A stretch of 64,000 nucleotides of DNA from Palsa-1439 sp050015495 (GTDB lineage: Bacteria > Verrucomicrobiota > Verrucomicrobiia > Palsa-1439), in assembly GCA_050015495.1 (NCBI GenBank), contig JBEKBH010000014.1, positions 32,518 through 96,517 on the forward strand. The letters are read 5' to 3'. The notes under the pieces are model-generated. The model did no database searches and was not told the origin of the DNA. It was given only the letters and a program-made list of their open reading frames with translations. The position numbers and the translations under genes were made by a program. Within the stretch, counting starts at the first letter, position 1. Every line of letters begins with the position of its first letter. This document shows, piece by piece, positions 41,647 through 49,585 of this stretch.

Positions 41647-42707
41647 CCATGAGCGCCTGGCGTGGAGTCATCGAACAATACCGGAAACACTTGCCCGTCA
41701 CGGACAAGACGCCGGTGGTGTCGCTCAACGAAGGCAACACGCCGCTGATTCGCGCCTACAATCTCGAAAAGGTGATCGGCGGCGATTTGAAGTTGTGGCT
41801 CAAGTACGAGGGGCTGAATCCCACCGCCTCGTTCAAGGATCGCGGCATGACCGTGGCGGTCTCGCTAGCCATCGAACGCGGCGCCAAGGCGGTCATCTGC
41901 GCCAGCACGGGAAACACATCCGCTTCCGCCGCGGCGTACGCAGCGCGCGCGGGCATCAAATGCGTCGTCATTTTGCCCAAGGGCGCGATTGCCATGGGCA
42001 AGCTGACACAGGCGCTCATCGAAGGCGCGACCGTGATCGCGTTGCGGGGTAATTTTGACGACGCATTGCGGATTGTCCGCGAGATCGGCGCGCGCTCGAA
42101 AATTCAAATCGTCAACTCGATCAATCCGGACCGCATCGAAGGCCAGAAGACGGCGGCGTTTGAGGTGTGCGACGCGCTGGGGCGCGCACCCGATTTTCAT
42201 CTGCTGCCCGTGGGCAACGCGGGGAACATCACCGCCTATTGGAAGGGCTATACGGAATATCGCCGCGCCAAAGTCACTTCTTCCACCCCGAAAATGATTG
42301 GCTTTCAAGCCGAGGGCGCGGCGCCCATCGTGCGCGGGCATCTAATTGAGAAGCCTGAAACCATCGCCACCGCCATTCGCATCGGCAATCCCGCGAGTTG
42401 GAAGCTCGCCGAAACCGCCCGTGACGAATCCGGCGGGTTGATCGACATGGTCAGCGACTCGGAGATACTGGACGCATACAAGCTTCTCGCCGTAAAGGAA
42501 GGCGTGTTCGTCGAGCCGGCGTCCGCGGCGGGTATCGCGGGCCTGCGCCGGTACGTGCCGAAGGGATTTTTCCCGCGCGGTTCAACCGTGGTGGTGACAC
42601 TGACCGGGCACGGGCTGAAAGATCCGGACACGGCGATGGCGAACGTTCCCTCACCCACCACCTGCGAGGCCAACGCGGATGAAATTTTGAAAGCAATTGG
42701 GATCTAG
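41643..42707 (+). CDS. thrC: Threonine synthase
   Basis: 354 residues, the short PLP-fold type II form. Converts O-phosphohomoserine to threonine. PLP Lys in NPTASFKDRGMTVAVS, ASTGNTSASAAAYAARAG and the phosphate loop LPVGNAGNITAYW are diagnostic; VEPASAAGIAGLRRY is at the C-terminus. Translationally coupled to hom. Confidence 0.95.
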   Translation: MTMSAWRGVIEQYRKHLPVTDKTPVVSLNEGNTPLIRAYNLEKVIGGDLKLWLKYEGLNPTASFKDRGMTVAVSLAIERGAKAVICASTGNTSASAAAYAARAGIKCVVILPKGAIAMGKLTQALIEGATVIALRGNFDDALRIVREIGARSKIQIVNSINPDRIEGQKTAAFEVCDALGRAPDFHLLPVGNAGNITAYWKGYTEYRRAKVTSSTPKMIGFQAEGAAPIVRGHLIEKPETIATAIRIGNPASWKLAETARDESGGLIDMVSDSEILDAYKLLAVKEGVFVEPASAAGIAGLRRYVPKGFFPRGSTVVVTLTGHGLKDPDTAMANVPSPTTCEANADEILKAIGI

Positions 42708-42737
42708 ACGGCCATCGGCCGCTTCTGACAACTACAC

Positions 42738-43952
42738 ATGGCACTGATTGTACAAAAATACGGCGGGACATCGGTCGGCAACCCCGAGCGGATCAAGAAC
42801 GTCGCGCGACGCGTTCTGGCGACGCAGCAGGCAGGCAACAAGGTCGTCGCCGTCGTTTCGGCGATGAGCGGCGTGACGGATTCGCTCATCAAACTGGCGA
42901 AGGAAGTCCACCCCGAACCGAACGAGCGTGAAATGGACGTACTGCTGGCTACAGGCGAACAGACCACCATTGCACTGCTGGCGATGGCACTGCACGGTCT
43001 CGGCGCGAAAGCCGTGTCGCTGACCGGCGCGCAGGCGGGGATCGTCACCGACGGCCTGCACACGAAAGCGAAGATCGCCAATATTACGCCGAAGCGCGTG
43101 CACGAGTTTCTCAACAACGGCAATATCGTGACCATCGCGGGTTTTCAAGGTGAGACACCCGACGGCCAGATCACCACGCTCGGGCGTGGCGGCAGCGATC
43201 TGACGGGGATTGCCATCGCTGCCGCCGTGAAGGCCGACCTCTGCCAGATTTATACCGACGTGGACGGTGTGTACACGTCCGACCCCCGCATTGTGCCCAA
43301 CGCCAAGAAGCTTCCCGAAGTCAGCTACGACGAGATGCTTGAGTTGGCCGCGCTCGGCTCGAAAGTGATGCAGGCCCGATCGGTGGAATTCGCCAAGAAG
43401 TTTGGCGTCGTGTTCGAAGTCCGCAGCAGTTTCAACGACAACCCAGGGACCATCGTGAAAGAAGAAACCGCAAAAATGGAAGACGTGGTCATCCGCGGCG
43501 TCGCGGTTGACAAGAACCAGGCCAAGGTCACCATCGCCGGCGTGCCCGACAAACCCGGCATCGCCGCGAAGGTGTTCAAGACCATCGCCGACGCGAACAT
43601 CAACATCGACGTCATTGTCCAGAACGTCAGCGAGAAGGGGTTCACCGACATCTCGTTCACGGTTGGCTCTGGCGAAGCCGGCAAGTCGACCAAGGTGTTA
43701 CAACCGGTGGTCAAGGGAATCGGCGCGCGCGAGGTCACCTCGACCAGCGAGATTGCCAAGCTCTCCGTCGTCGGGATCGGGATGCGGTCACACCCGGGCG
43801 TCGCGGCGAAGATGTTCGAGACGCTCGCCGCGAGCGGCGTCAATATCGACATGATCTCCACCAGCGAAATCAAGATCTCGGTGATTATCGCCCTCAAGGA
43901 TGCCGACAAGGCCGCCCGCGCCATTCATGACGCGTTTGAGCTGGGCAAGTAA
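42738..43952 (+). CDS. lysC: Aspartate kinase
   Basis: 404 residues, typical of class II/III aspartokinases. Phosphorylates aspartate as the first step to lysine, threonine and methionine. KYGGTSVGNPERI at the N-terminus, LLATGEQTTIALLAMAL, GRGGSDLTGIAIAAAVKAD and YTDVDGVYTSDPRIVP in the kinase domain; two C-terminal ACT domains (VTIAGVPDKPGIAAKVFKTI; LSVVGIGMRSHPGVAAKMFETL) for feedback by lysine and/or threonine. Last gene of the hom-thrC-lysC set, 30 bases after thrC. Confidence 0.96.
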   Translation: MALIVQKYGGTSVGNPERIKNVARRVLATQQAGNKVVAVVSAMSGVTDSLIKLAKEVHPEPNEREMDVLLATGEQTTIALLAMALHGLGAKAVSLTGAQAGIVTDGLHTKAKIANITPKRVHEFLNNGNIVTIAGFQGETPDGQITTLGRGGSDLTGIAIAAAVKADLCQIYTDVDGVYTSDPRIVPNAKKLPEVSYDEMLELAALGSKVMQARSVEFAKKFGVVFEVRSSFNDNPGTIVKEETAKMEDVVIRGVAVDKNQAKVTIAGVPDKPGIAAKVFKTIADANINIDVIVQNVSEKGFTDISFTVGSGEAGKSTKVLQPVVKGIGAREVTSTSEIAKLSVVGIGMRSHPGVAAKMFETLAASGVNIDMISTSEIKISVIIALKDADKAARAIHDAFELGK

Positions 43953-44241
43953 GCCCGCAGGACGCGGAAACGAAACGGCGCGATACCTAGACGACGGGCA
44001 TCGCGCCCCCACAACCAGGAAGCGGACCCCGCGTGTTTTTTCGTGACGGACGGGGGGAAGTGTGCTTCATTGGCTGGCGGGGAAATTCGCGCACTGGCGT
44101 GGGGGGAAGCCGGTGTGGCTGCCGAGACGTTGGCTCGGTTATTTTGGGGATACCCACGCTCGCACGCGATCAGTCTTTTAACTGATTCGATTCAGCCGTG
44201 GCGACACTGGATGCATAACAGCCAAGGGGGGAGCGTGCTGC

Positions 44242-44913
44242 ATGAAGCGATCACGGAAGATTGCTTTGGTCGTTGGGTTGGCGGTCGGCCTGACCGGGGT
44301 GGCGTTGGGGGCTTCGAGGGGGTCTGAGAACGGGGACGGTGGGACCGTGTCCAACCGGATCACGAATTACTGTGATTCGGTGTGCGAACTTCAGGCGCAA
44401 GACTCGGCATTTTCACTATTGATCGAGGCCTACCGGGAGTTTCAAAGCCGGCAAATCGAGATCGATTACGAAGCGCGTCTGCGCGCCGCCGCGGGCCTTG
44501 GCAAGGATGGCGATACGCCCGTCATCGACACCACGCTCCACAGCGCCCACACGATGCGGGCGTGGACCGAGGCCTTGGCCGCCAAGGAGCGCGACCTGCG
44601 CCTCGAACAACTCCAGACCCGGGTGGTGAATTTTGCAAGCGCGTATCAATGTGCCCGCAAAGGTGACGAAATGGCCCTCGATGAGCCTGTCGCCAACAAG
44701 GCGGATGCGCGCGCCGCCGCGCGCGAACTGAAGACATGGCGCGTGCTGGCGCTGGGCTCGCTGACGAGCGACGGTTTTCAAACGGTCGTATCGAGGCCGG
44801 CGGCGAGTATCTTTCTGGATTCAGCCCCTGCGAAGCCTTGGCAGACCGAGGTGGTTGGTCCTTGTGAAGACGCAACGACGCGTACGTCGGCGTCGCTGGA
44901 AACGGTGCGGTAG
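44242..44913 (+). CDS. Secreted protein, unknown
   Basis: 223 residues. Signal peptide KRSRKIALVVGLAVGLTGVALGA, then a helical region (SAFSLLIEAYREFQSRQIEIDYEARLRAAAGL; AWTEALAAKERDLRLEQLQTRVV). Two Cys near the mature N-terminus (NYCDSVCELQ) and two later (YQCARK, GPCEDA) could form disulphides. GGGGAG lies 9 nt before ATG 44242. No family recognised; periplasmic. Confidence 0.65.
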   Translation: MKRSRKIALVVGLAVGLTGVALGASRGSENGDGGTVSNRITNYCDSVCELQAQDSAFSLLIEAYREFQSRQIEIDYEARLRAAAGLGKDGDTPVIDTTLHSAHTMRAWTEALAAKERDLRLEQLQTRVVNFASAYQCARKGDEMALDEPVANKADARAAARELKTWRVLALGSLTSDGFQTVVSRPAASIFLDSAPAKPWQTEVVGPCEDATTRTSASLETVR

Positions 44914-45019
44914 ACATCGGACACGGCTGGAGGTCCGCGTCGGACCCGGGCGTCCGGCCCGACAATCCGAATTTGATGCAACGGGCGGATCGCGGCACCA
45001 CTGCATTTTGCGCCAGCAG

Positions 45020-45049
45020 TTGACAGGATCGCGTGCATTCCCGTACGAT
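45020..45049 (+). promoter_or_regulatory. Promoter of the PhnD-type binding protein gene
   Basis: TTGACA (consensus -35), 18-nt spacer, TACGAT; 47 nt upstream of ATG 45097, which has its own Shine-Dalgarno GGAGGTGG. The best conventional promoter in the window. Confidence 0.5.
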
Positions 45050-45096
45050 CTGCGGCGTTCCGACGTCGGTATGAAGCGAACAATTGGAGGTGGACG

Positions 45097-45951
45097 ATGC
45101 GCCGTTGTCAGGTCGTCTGGCTGGTTCTTTGCATTGTGGTGGCCGGGTTCGCGGGTCATCCGGCTGCGGCGAGGGACCTGAAGTTTGGGTTTACGCCCGT
45201 GCTGGGGCAAGAAGCCGAGCGAGCGGAATTTGAACCGCTTACGTCCTACCTTACCGACGCCATCGGTCAGAAGGTCGTTCTGTATGTCGCCAAAAGTTAC
45301 GGGGACCTGCGCACGCAAATGGAGGCCGGCGACGTGGACATCGGAAGTTTCTCGCCGTTTGCGTACGTGGACGCCGCGCGTGGAGGAAAGATTCGGATCA
45401 TCGCCCAGTCGATGATTGATGGCTCCGCAAGCTACCGGGGCATTATCGTGGTCCGCAAGGACGGAGGGCTCACGTCGATTGCGGACTTGCGCGGGAAGCG
45501 GTTTGCCTTCGTCGATCCGAAGTCGGCTTCCGGATATGTCTACCCGCGCGCCATGCTCGTTGAGAAGGGCATCAACCCGGACAACTTCTTCAAAGAGACC
45601 ATTTTTGCGGGCGACCACAAAAAGGTCATCGCCGCCGTCCTGAACGGCCGGGTCGATGCGGGCGCCACGTACGACAACGCTCTGGGAATCGCCAAGGCTG
45701 CCGGGATGTTGTCCGACAATCTACGGGTCATCGCCAGCACCGACCCAATTCCTCACGACGCCATCGCGGTGCGGATCGGATTGGACGAGACGCTGGCGAA
45801 ACAAATTCAAACCGCCCTGGTGAACCTGAATAAGACTGAGGCCGGCCGCCGTGTCGTCGCCAACAGCAAGAAGAAGCTCTCCGGCCACGTGATTGCCGAA
45901 GACAGCACGTTCGATGTTGTCCGTCGAACTGCGAAAATTGCGGGGATGTGA
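45097..45951 (+). CDS. Phosphate/phosphonate-type ABC substrate-binding protein (PhnD family), orphan
   Basis: 284 residues, signal peptide VVWLVLCIVVAGFAGHPAAA. LKFGFTPVLGQEAERAEFEPLTSYL, YGDLRTQMEAGDVDIGSFSPFAYVDAA, DLRGKRFAFVDPKSASGYVYPRAML and AVLNGRVDAGATYDNA match the PhnD/PtxB/TauA-like binding-protein fold, which captures phosphate, phosphite or phosphonates for an ABC importer. No ATPase or permease gene is next to it, so it may work with a distant transporter or as a sensor. Confidence 0.85.
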   Translation: MRRCQVVWLVLCIVVAGFAGHPAAARDLKFGFTPVLGQEAERAEFEPLTSYLTDAIGQKVVLYVAKSYGDLRTQMEAGDVDIGSFSPFAYVDAARGGKIRIIAQSMIDGSASYRGIIVVRKDGGLTSIADLRGKRFAFVDPKSASGYVYPRAMLVEKGINPDNFFKETIFAGDHKKVIAAVLNGRVDAGATYDNALGIAKAAGMLSDNLRVIASTDPIPHDAIAVRIGLDETLAKQIQTALVNLNKTEAGRRVVANSKKKLSGHVIAEDSTFDVVRRTAKIAGM

Positions 45952-46055
45952 CGGATGTGATGAGCGCCGAATGAGAAGCCCACAAACGCTTTGTCCCCCT
46001 GCGGAAACCCTTCCGTTTCGCTCCGGATAGCCGCCTCTGGGCGGCAAGGATGCAG

Positions 46056-46084
46056 TTGACGGACGCGATGGTTGGTTTTAGTCT
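46056..46084 (+). promoter_or_regulatory. Putative near-leaderless promoter of cimA
   Basis: TTGACG, 17-nt spacer, TAGTCT; the -10 box ends 9 nt before ATG 46094. Confidence 0.45.
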
Positions 46085-46093
46085 TTCCCTGCC

Positions 46094-47707
46094 ATGAGCA
46101 GGCGAATCTACATCTACGACACAACGTTGCGCGACGGCGCGCAGGGCGAAGGCATCTCGTTTTCGAGCGCGGACAAGATTCGCATTGCCGAGCGGCTCGC
46201 CGCGTTCGGCGTTGATTACATCGAGGGCGGCTGGCCGGGGTCGAATCCCAAGGACATACAGTTCTTTGCGGAAGCCGCGCTTCTGGATAGGTTCAGGCCC
46301 GCTAAGATCGCAGCGTTCGGGAGCACGCGTCGGGCGCACACGAAGTGCGAAGACGACCCGCAGATCACTACGTTACTACAGGTTGACACGCCGGTGGTGA
46401 CGATGGTGGGCAAAACGTGGTCATTGCACGTGGCGGAGGTGCTCCGCACGACGCCCGAGGAAAATCTGGCGATGATCGGCGACTCGGTGCGGTACTTCAA
46501 GAAGCACGGCAAGGAAGTCGTCTACGACGCCGAACATTTCTTCGACGGATACAAGGACGATCCGCGGTACGCCCTCGCGACACTCAAGGCCGCGCAGGAT
46601 TCGGGCGCGGACATCGTCGTGCTGTGCGACACCAACGGGGGCACGATGCCAGGCGAGGTGGCTCGCGTCACGGCGGAAATCGTCAAGCAGATGAAATGCC
46701 CGGTCGGCATCCACACGCACAACGACTCCGGCGTGGGGGTCGCGAATGCGCTGGCGGCCATCGAGGCCGGTGCCGTCCAGGTCCAGGGAACCATCAACGG
46801 GTACGGTGAGCGCACGGGCAATTGCAACCTGACGACCGTTATGCCCTGTCTCGTGTTGAAGATGGGCTACGAGTGCATCACGAAAGACAACATCCGCAAA
46901 CTGCAGGATCTCTCGATGTTCGTCGATGACCTCGCCAACGTGCGGCACGATATCCGCCAGCCGTTTGTGGGCGCGACGGCGTTCGCGCACAAGGGCGGGA
47001 TCCACGTCAACGCCATCGAGAAGGTGGCCCGCAGCTACGAGCACATCGAGCCCGAGGTCGTGGGCAACCACCGCCGCGTGCTGGTGAGTGAACTCAGCGG
47101 CCGCAGCAACATTTTGATGAAGGCACACGAATTGGGCATGGACCTGAGCAAGGACACGCCCGAAGTGCGCGACATTCTGCAGCAACTCAAACAACTCGAA
47201 CATGCGGGCTATGAATATGAAGCGGCGGACGCCAGTTTTCATATCCTCGTGCAGAAACTTCTCAAACAACACAAGCCGTTCTTCAAACCGATTACATATC
47301 GGGTCACCACGGACGGACTTTGGCGCGGGGAGGGCTCACAACCCAGCTCGTCTTCCAGCAGCGACGAGAACCGCATCGAAGCCGTTGTTAAGATTGAAAT
47401 CGATGGTGAGAGCATACACGAAGTTGCGGAAGGCGACGGGCCGATCAACGCGCTCGATAACGCCTTACGCAAAGCTCTCAAGCCGAAATATCCGAGCATC
47501 GCTCAAGTGCGGCTTGTGGATTACAAAGTGCGTATCCTTGACAGCGGAATCGGCACCGCGGCCAAGACCCGCGTCATTATTGAGAGTACCGACGGCCGGG
47601 ACACGTGGGGCACGGTGGGCGTGCACGACAACATCATCGAGGCCAGTTGGGAAGCGCTCGTGGACTCGGTCGAGTACAAGCTGTTCAAGGACGAACAACG
47701 AAAGTAG
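46094..47707 (+). CDS. cimA: (R)-citramalate synthase
   Basis: 537 residues, CimA length. Condenses pyruvate and acetyl-CoA to citramalate, giving 2-oxobutyrate for isoleucine without threonine. DRE-TIM barrel signature YDTTLRDGAQGEGISFSSADK, HTHNDSGVGVANALAAIEAGA, NGYGERTGNCNL and HKGGIHVNA. The C-terminal ~140 residues are the LeuA allosteric domain (VVKIEIDGESIHEVAEGDGPINALDNALRKAL), usually isoleucine-responsive. Followed 10 bases later by the MOSC gene. Confidence 0.94.
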   Translation: MSRRIYIYDTTLRDGAQGEGISFSSADKIRIAERLAAFGVDYIEGGWPGSNPKDIQFFAEAALLDRFRPAKIAAFGSTRRAHTKCEDDPQITTLLQVDTPVVTMVGKTWSLHVAEVLRTTPEENLAMIGDSVRYFKKHGKEVVYDAEHFFDGYKDDPRYALATLKAAQDSGADIVVLCDTNGGTMPGEVARVTAEIVKQMKCPVGIHTHNDSGVGVANALAAIEAGAVQVQGTINGYGERTGNCNLTTVMPCLVLKMGYECITKDNIRKLQDLSMFVDDLANVRHDIRQPFVGATAFAHKGGIHVNAIEKVARSYEHIEPEVVGNHRRVLVSELSGRSNILMKAHELGMDLSKDTPEVRDILQQLKQLEHAGYEYEAADASFHILVQKLLKQHKPFFKPITYRVTTDGLWRGEGSQPSSSSSSDENRIEAVVKIEIDGESIHEVAEGDGPINALDNALRKALKPKYPSIAQVRLVDYKVRILDSGIGTAAKTRVIIESTDGRDTWGTVGVHDNIIEASWEALVDSVEYKLFKDEQRK

Positions 47708-47717
47708 CGTTGTTCCC

Positions 47718-48263
47718 GTGGACCAAAGCAACATCCTGCTGATGGACTCGCGAGCCATTATCGACCACGTTCGCGCCAGTCCGAAGGACAACGGCGTGCT
47801 GAAGTTGATCGTGTTGCGGTTGCCGAACGAGAAGCGACGAACACCGTCCCAAGTAACACTCAGCGCGGCCAATGGCGTCGAGGGTGACCGCTGGAATCTC
47901 AAGCCGAATCCGAATCCGCTCTCGCAGGTGTCCGTAATGAACGCGCGCTTCCTCGAAGCCATCGCCGGCGACCGCGAGCGCATGAATCTGGCTGGTGACA
48001 ACCTGATTGTTGATCTCGATCTGTGCGAAGCGAACCTTCCGGCGGGCACGCGGCTGCGCCTTGGTCAGGCGGTGATCGAGGTGACCGACCAACCCCACAC
48101 GGCGTGCGCCAAATTCGAACGCCGCTACGGCAAGATCATGCGCGATCTCACGGACACGCCCGAGGGCTGCGCGCTACGGCTTCGTGGGTTGTACGCCCGC
48201 GTTGTCCAGGAAGGAGAGGTGCGCCTTGGAGACATCATCGGCAAAGACGCGACCCACGCTTGA
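47718..48263 (+). CDS. MOSC-domain protein
   Basis: 181 residues from GTG 47718 (Met at 47742 also possible). MOSC core: NGVEGDRWNLKPNPNPLSQVSVMNARFLEAIAG, LAGDNLIVDLDLCEANLPAGTRLRLGQAVIEVTDQPHTACAKFERRYG, with the conserved Cys in HTACAKF typical of MOSC sulphur-carrier or molybdenum-cofactor-related enzymes. Acts possibly on sulphur transfer or N-hydroxylated compounds; substrate unknown. Downstream of cimA and overlapping the next gene. Confidence 0.85.
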   Translation: MDQSNILLMDSRAIIDHVRASPKDNGVLKLIVLRLPNEKRRTPSQVTLSAANGVEGDRWNLKPNPNPLSQVSVMNARFLEAIAGDRERMNLAGDNLIVDLDLCEANLPAGTRLRLGQAVIEVTDQPHTACAKFERRYGKIMRDLTDTPEGCALRLRGLYARVVQEGEVRLGDIIGKDATHA

Positions 48264-48798
48264 GACCGGGCGGCTGGTGCTGCGACCGTTCGAGTTGAGC
48301 GACGCCCCTCGCGTGCAACTTCTTGCGGGAGACCGCGCCGTTGCGGCGACGACGAAAAACATCCCCCACCCTTACGAGGACGGCATGGCCGAGCAATGGA
48401 TCGGTGCGCATCAAGAGCGCTTCGAAAGAGGTCGGGGCGTCGTGTTTGCCATTACGCGGAAGGATGGCGGTGAACTCATCGGCGCCATCGGTCTGACCCT
48501 TAACCTCGCTCAGGAGAGCGCCGAACTGGGCTATTGGATCGGGAAAGCGTATTGGGGCCGCGGCTACTGCACGGAAGCGGGGGATGCCGTGCTGCGATAC
48601 GCCTTTGGCGAACTTCGTCTCCACCGCGTCCACGCACACCATTTCGCCAACAATCCCGCCTCGGGTCGAGTGATGCAAAAGTTGGGGATGCGCCACGAAG
48701 GCCGGCTGCGCCAGCAGATCAAGAAGTGGGACGAGTTCTTTGACGTGGACGCGTACGGAATCCTGCGTTCCGACCTGGCAGCACCTGATCATCATTGA
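48226..48798 (+). CDS. GNAT-family acetyltransferase (RimJ/RimL type)
   Basis: 190 residues from TTG 48226, 9 nt after AAGGAGAGG; the frame is open upstream inside the MOSC gene but without homology. LETGRLVLRPFELSDAPRVQLLAGD is the RimJ/RimL N-terminal signature, ELGYWIGKAYWGRGYCTEAGDAVLRYAF carries the acetyl-CoA loop, and RVHAHHFANNPASGRVMQKLGMRHEG follows. May acetylate a ribosomal protein N-terminus or a small amine. Coding sequence overlaps the MOSC gene by 38 bases in another frame. Confidence 0.85.
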   Translation: METSSAKTRPTLETGRLVLRPFELSDAPRVQLLAGDRAVAATTKNIPHPYEDGMAEQWIGAHQERFERGRGVVFAITRKDGGELIGAIGLTLNLAQESAELGYWIGKAYWGRGYCTEAGDAVLRYAFGELRLHRVHAHHFANNPASGRVMQKLGMRHEGRLRQQIKKWDEFFDVDAYGILRSDLAAPDHH

Positions 48799-48879
48799 CC
48801 GCGCGGTGGTGTTTGAGGTTCAGGTGGGCGGCTGTCTCGCGGGTAGCGATTGCCACGGTCCGCGAGCCGATGCGGGCAA

Positions 48880-49374
48880 TTACATTCCGCCCGCTTGCTG
48901 CAACATGCGGCGGAGTTCGGTGCTGAACTCCTGCATGTCCGCCTGGGTCGGTTTTCCGGTGCCGAGTTCGGGTTCGAGCCCCAACCGTCCCATGTCATCG
49001 AGGAACCAATGCGCTTTCGCGCCCGATGAAAAGCGCGCGTACCCGCTCAGCATGGAGCCGGGCGCGGGCATCTGATCGACGCTGATCGAAAGTCGACCTC
49101 CTCCGGCCGGTTCCCCGGCGGCCGGCGACGCCGCGAGGTCCTTCGGCGCGGCTTTCCCTCCCACGCCGGCCGCGGCACCGGCGGCCGGCAACACCGTTTT
49201 GAGCGTCTCTTTCTCGGGCAATTTTGCGTCGGGCATCTCCGACAACAACAAGCGCAGATCCATGTATGTAATCGGATCGTTCTTTTCCTTGTGCAGGTAA
49301 TCTTGAATCTGCGACAGCGTTTGGCCCTTGGCCAGCAATTGCGCGACAATCGGCTTGCGTTCCTCGTTGGTCAT
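48880..49374 (-). CDS. Conserved-looking hypothetical protein
   Basis: 164 residues from ATG 49374 (MTNEERKP; twelve more codons are open upstream). Helical N-terminus IVAQLLAKGQTLSQIQDYLHKEKNDPITYMDLRLLLSEM resembles a small helix-turn-helix. An Ala/Gly/Pro-rich linker follows, then a compact C-terminal part with GGRLSISVDQMPAPGSMLSGYARFSSGAKAHWFLDDMGRLGL. No signal peptide, no characterised family. Divergent from the YfhO-like gene. Confidence 0.65.
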   Translation of the reverse strand: MTNEERKPIVAQLLAKGQTLSQIQDYLHKEKNDPITYMDLRLLLSEMPDAKLPEKETLKTVLPAAGAAAGVGGKAAPKDLAASPAAGEPAGGGRLSISVDQMPAPGSMLSGYARFSSGAKAHWFLDDMGRLGLEPELGTGKPTQADMQEFSTELRRMLQQAGGM

Positions 49375-49585
49375 AACAGTCAGAGAGACTACACGCAACC
49401 GGTTGTTCACTCAAGGCCGGGTTCAACCATGCCTCCGGCTCCCCGCGCACGGCGCGGGATTGTTTTGGATTGTCTGGTTGGTATTCGGCCGATAAACTTC
49501 GTCCAACAAAGATGCGGGGGCTTACGCCTGTTCGCCCGAATCGCGCTGGACACGCCGTCCGGAACGCCACTGATCATGGAACCTT

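Noticed and set aside
44018..44041. GCGG/CCGC stem followed by TTTTTT downstream of lysC
   Set aside because: Only four pairs around a three-base loop; too weak to call as a terminator.
44932..44972. Two short palindromes (GTCCG-CGT-CGGAC and a second GC-rich one)
   Set aside because: Short and unmatched elsewhere in the window; cannot be assigned to a repeat family.
49441..49457. Seven-bp GC hairpin (CCCGCGC/GCGCGGG) followed by ATTGTTTT
   Set aside because: Looks like a terminator on the + strand, but it lies upstream of a gene pointing away; no transcript ends there by context.
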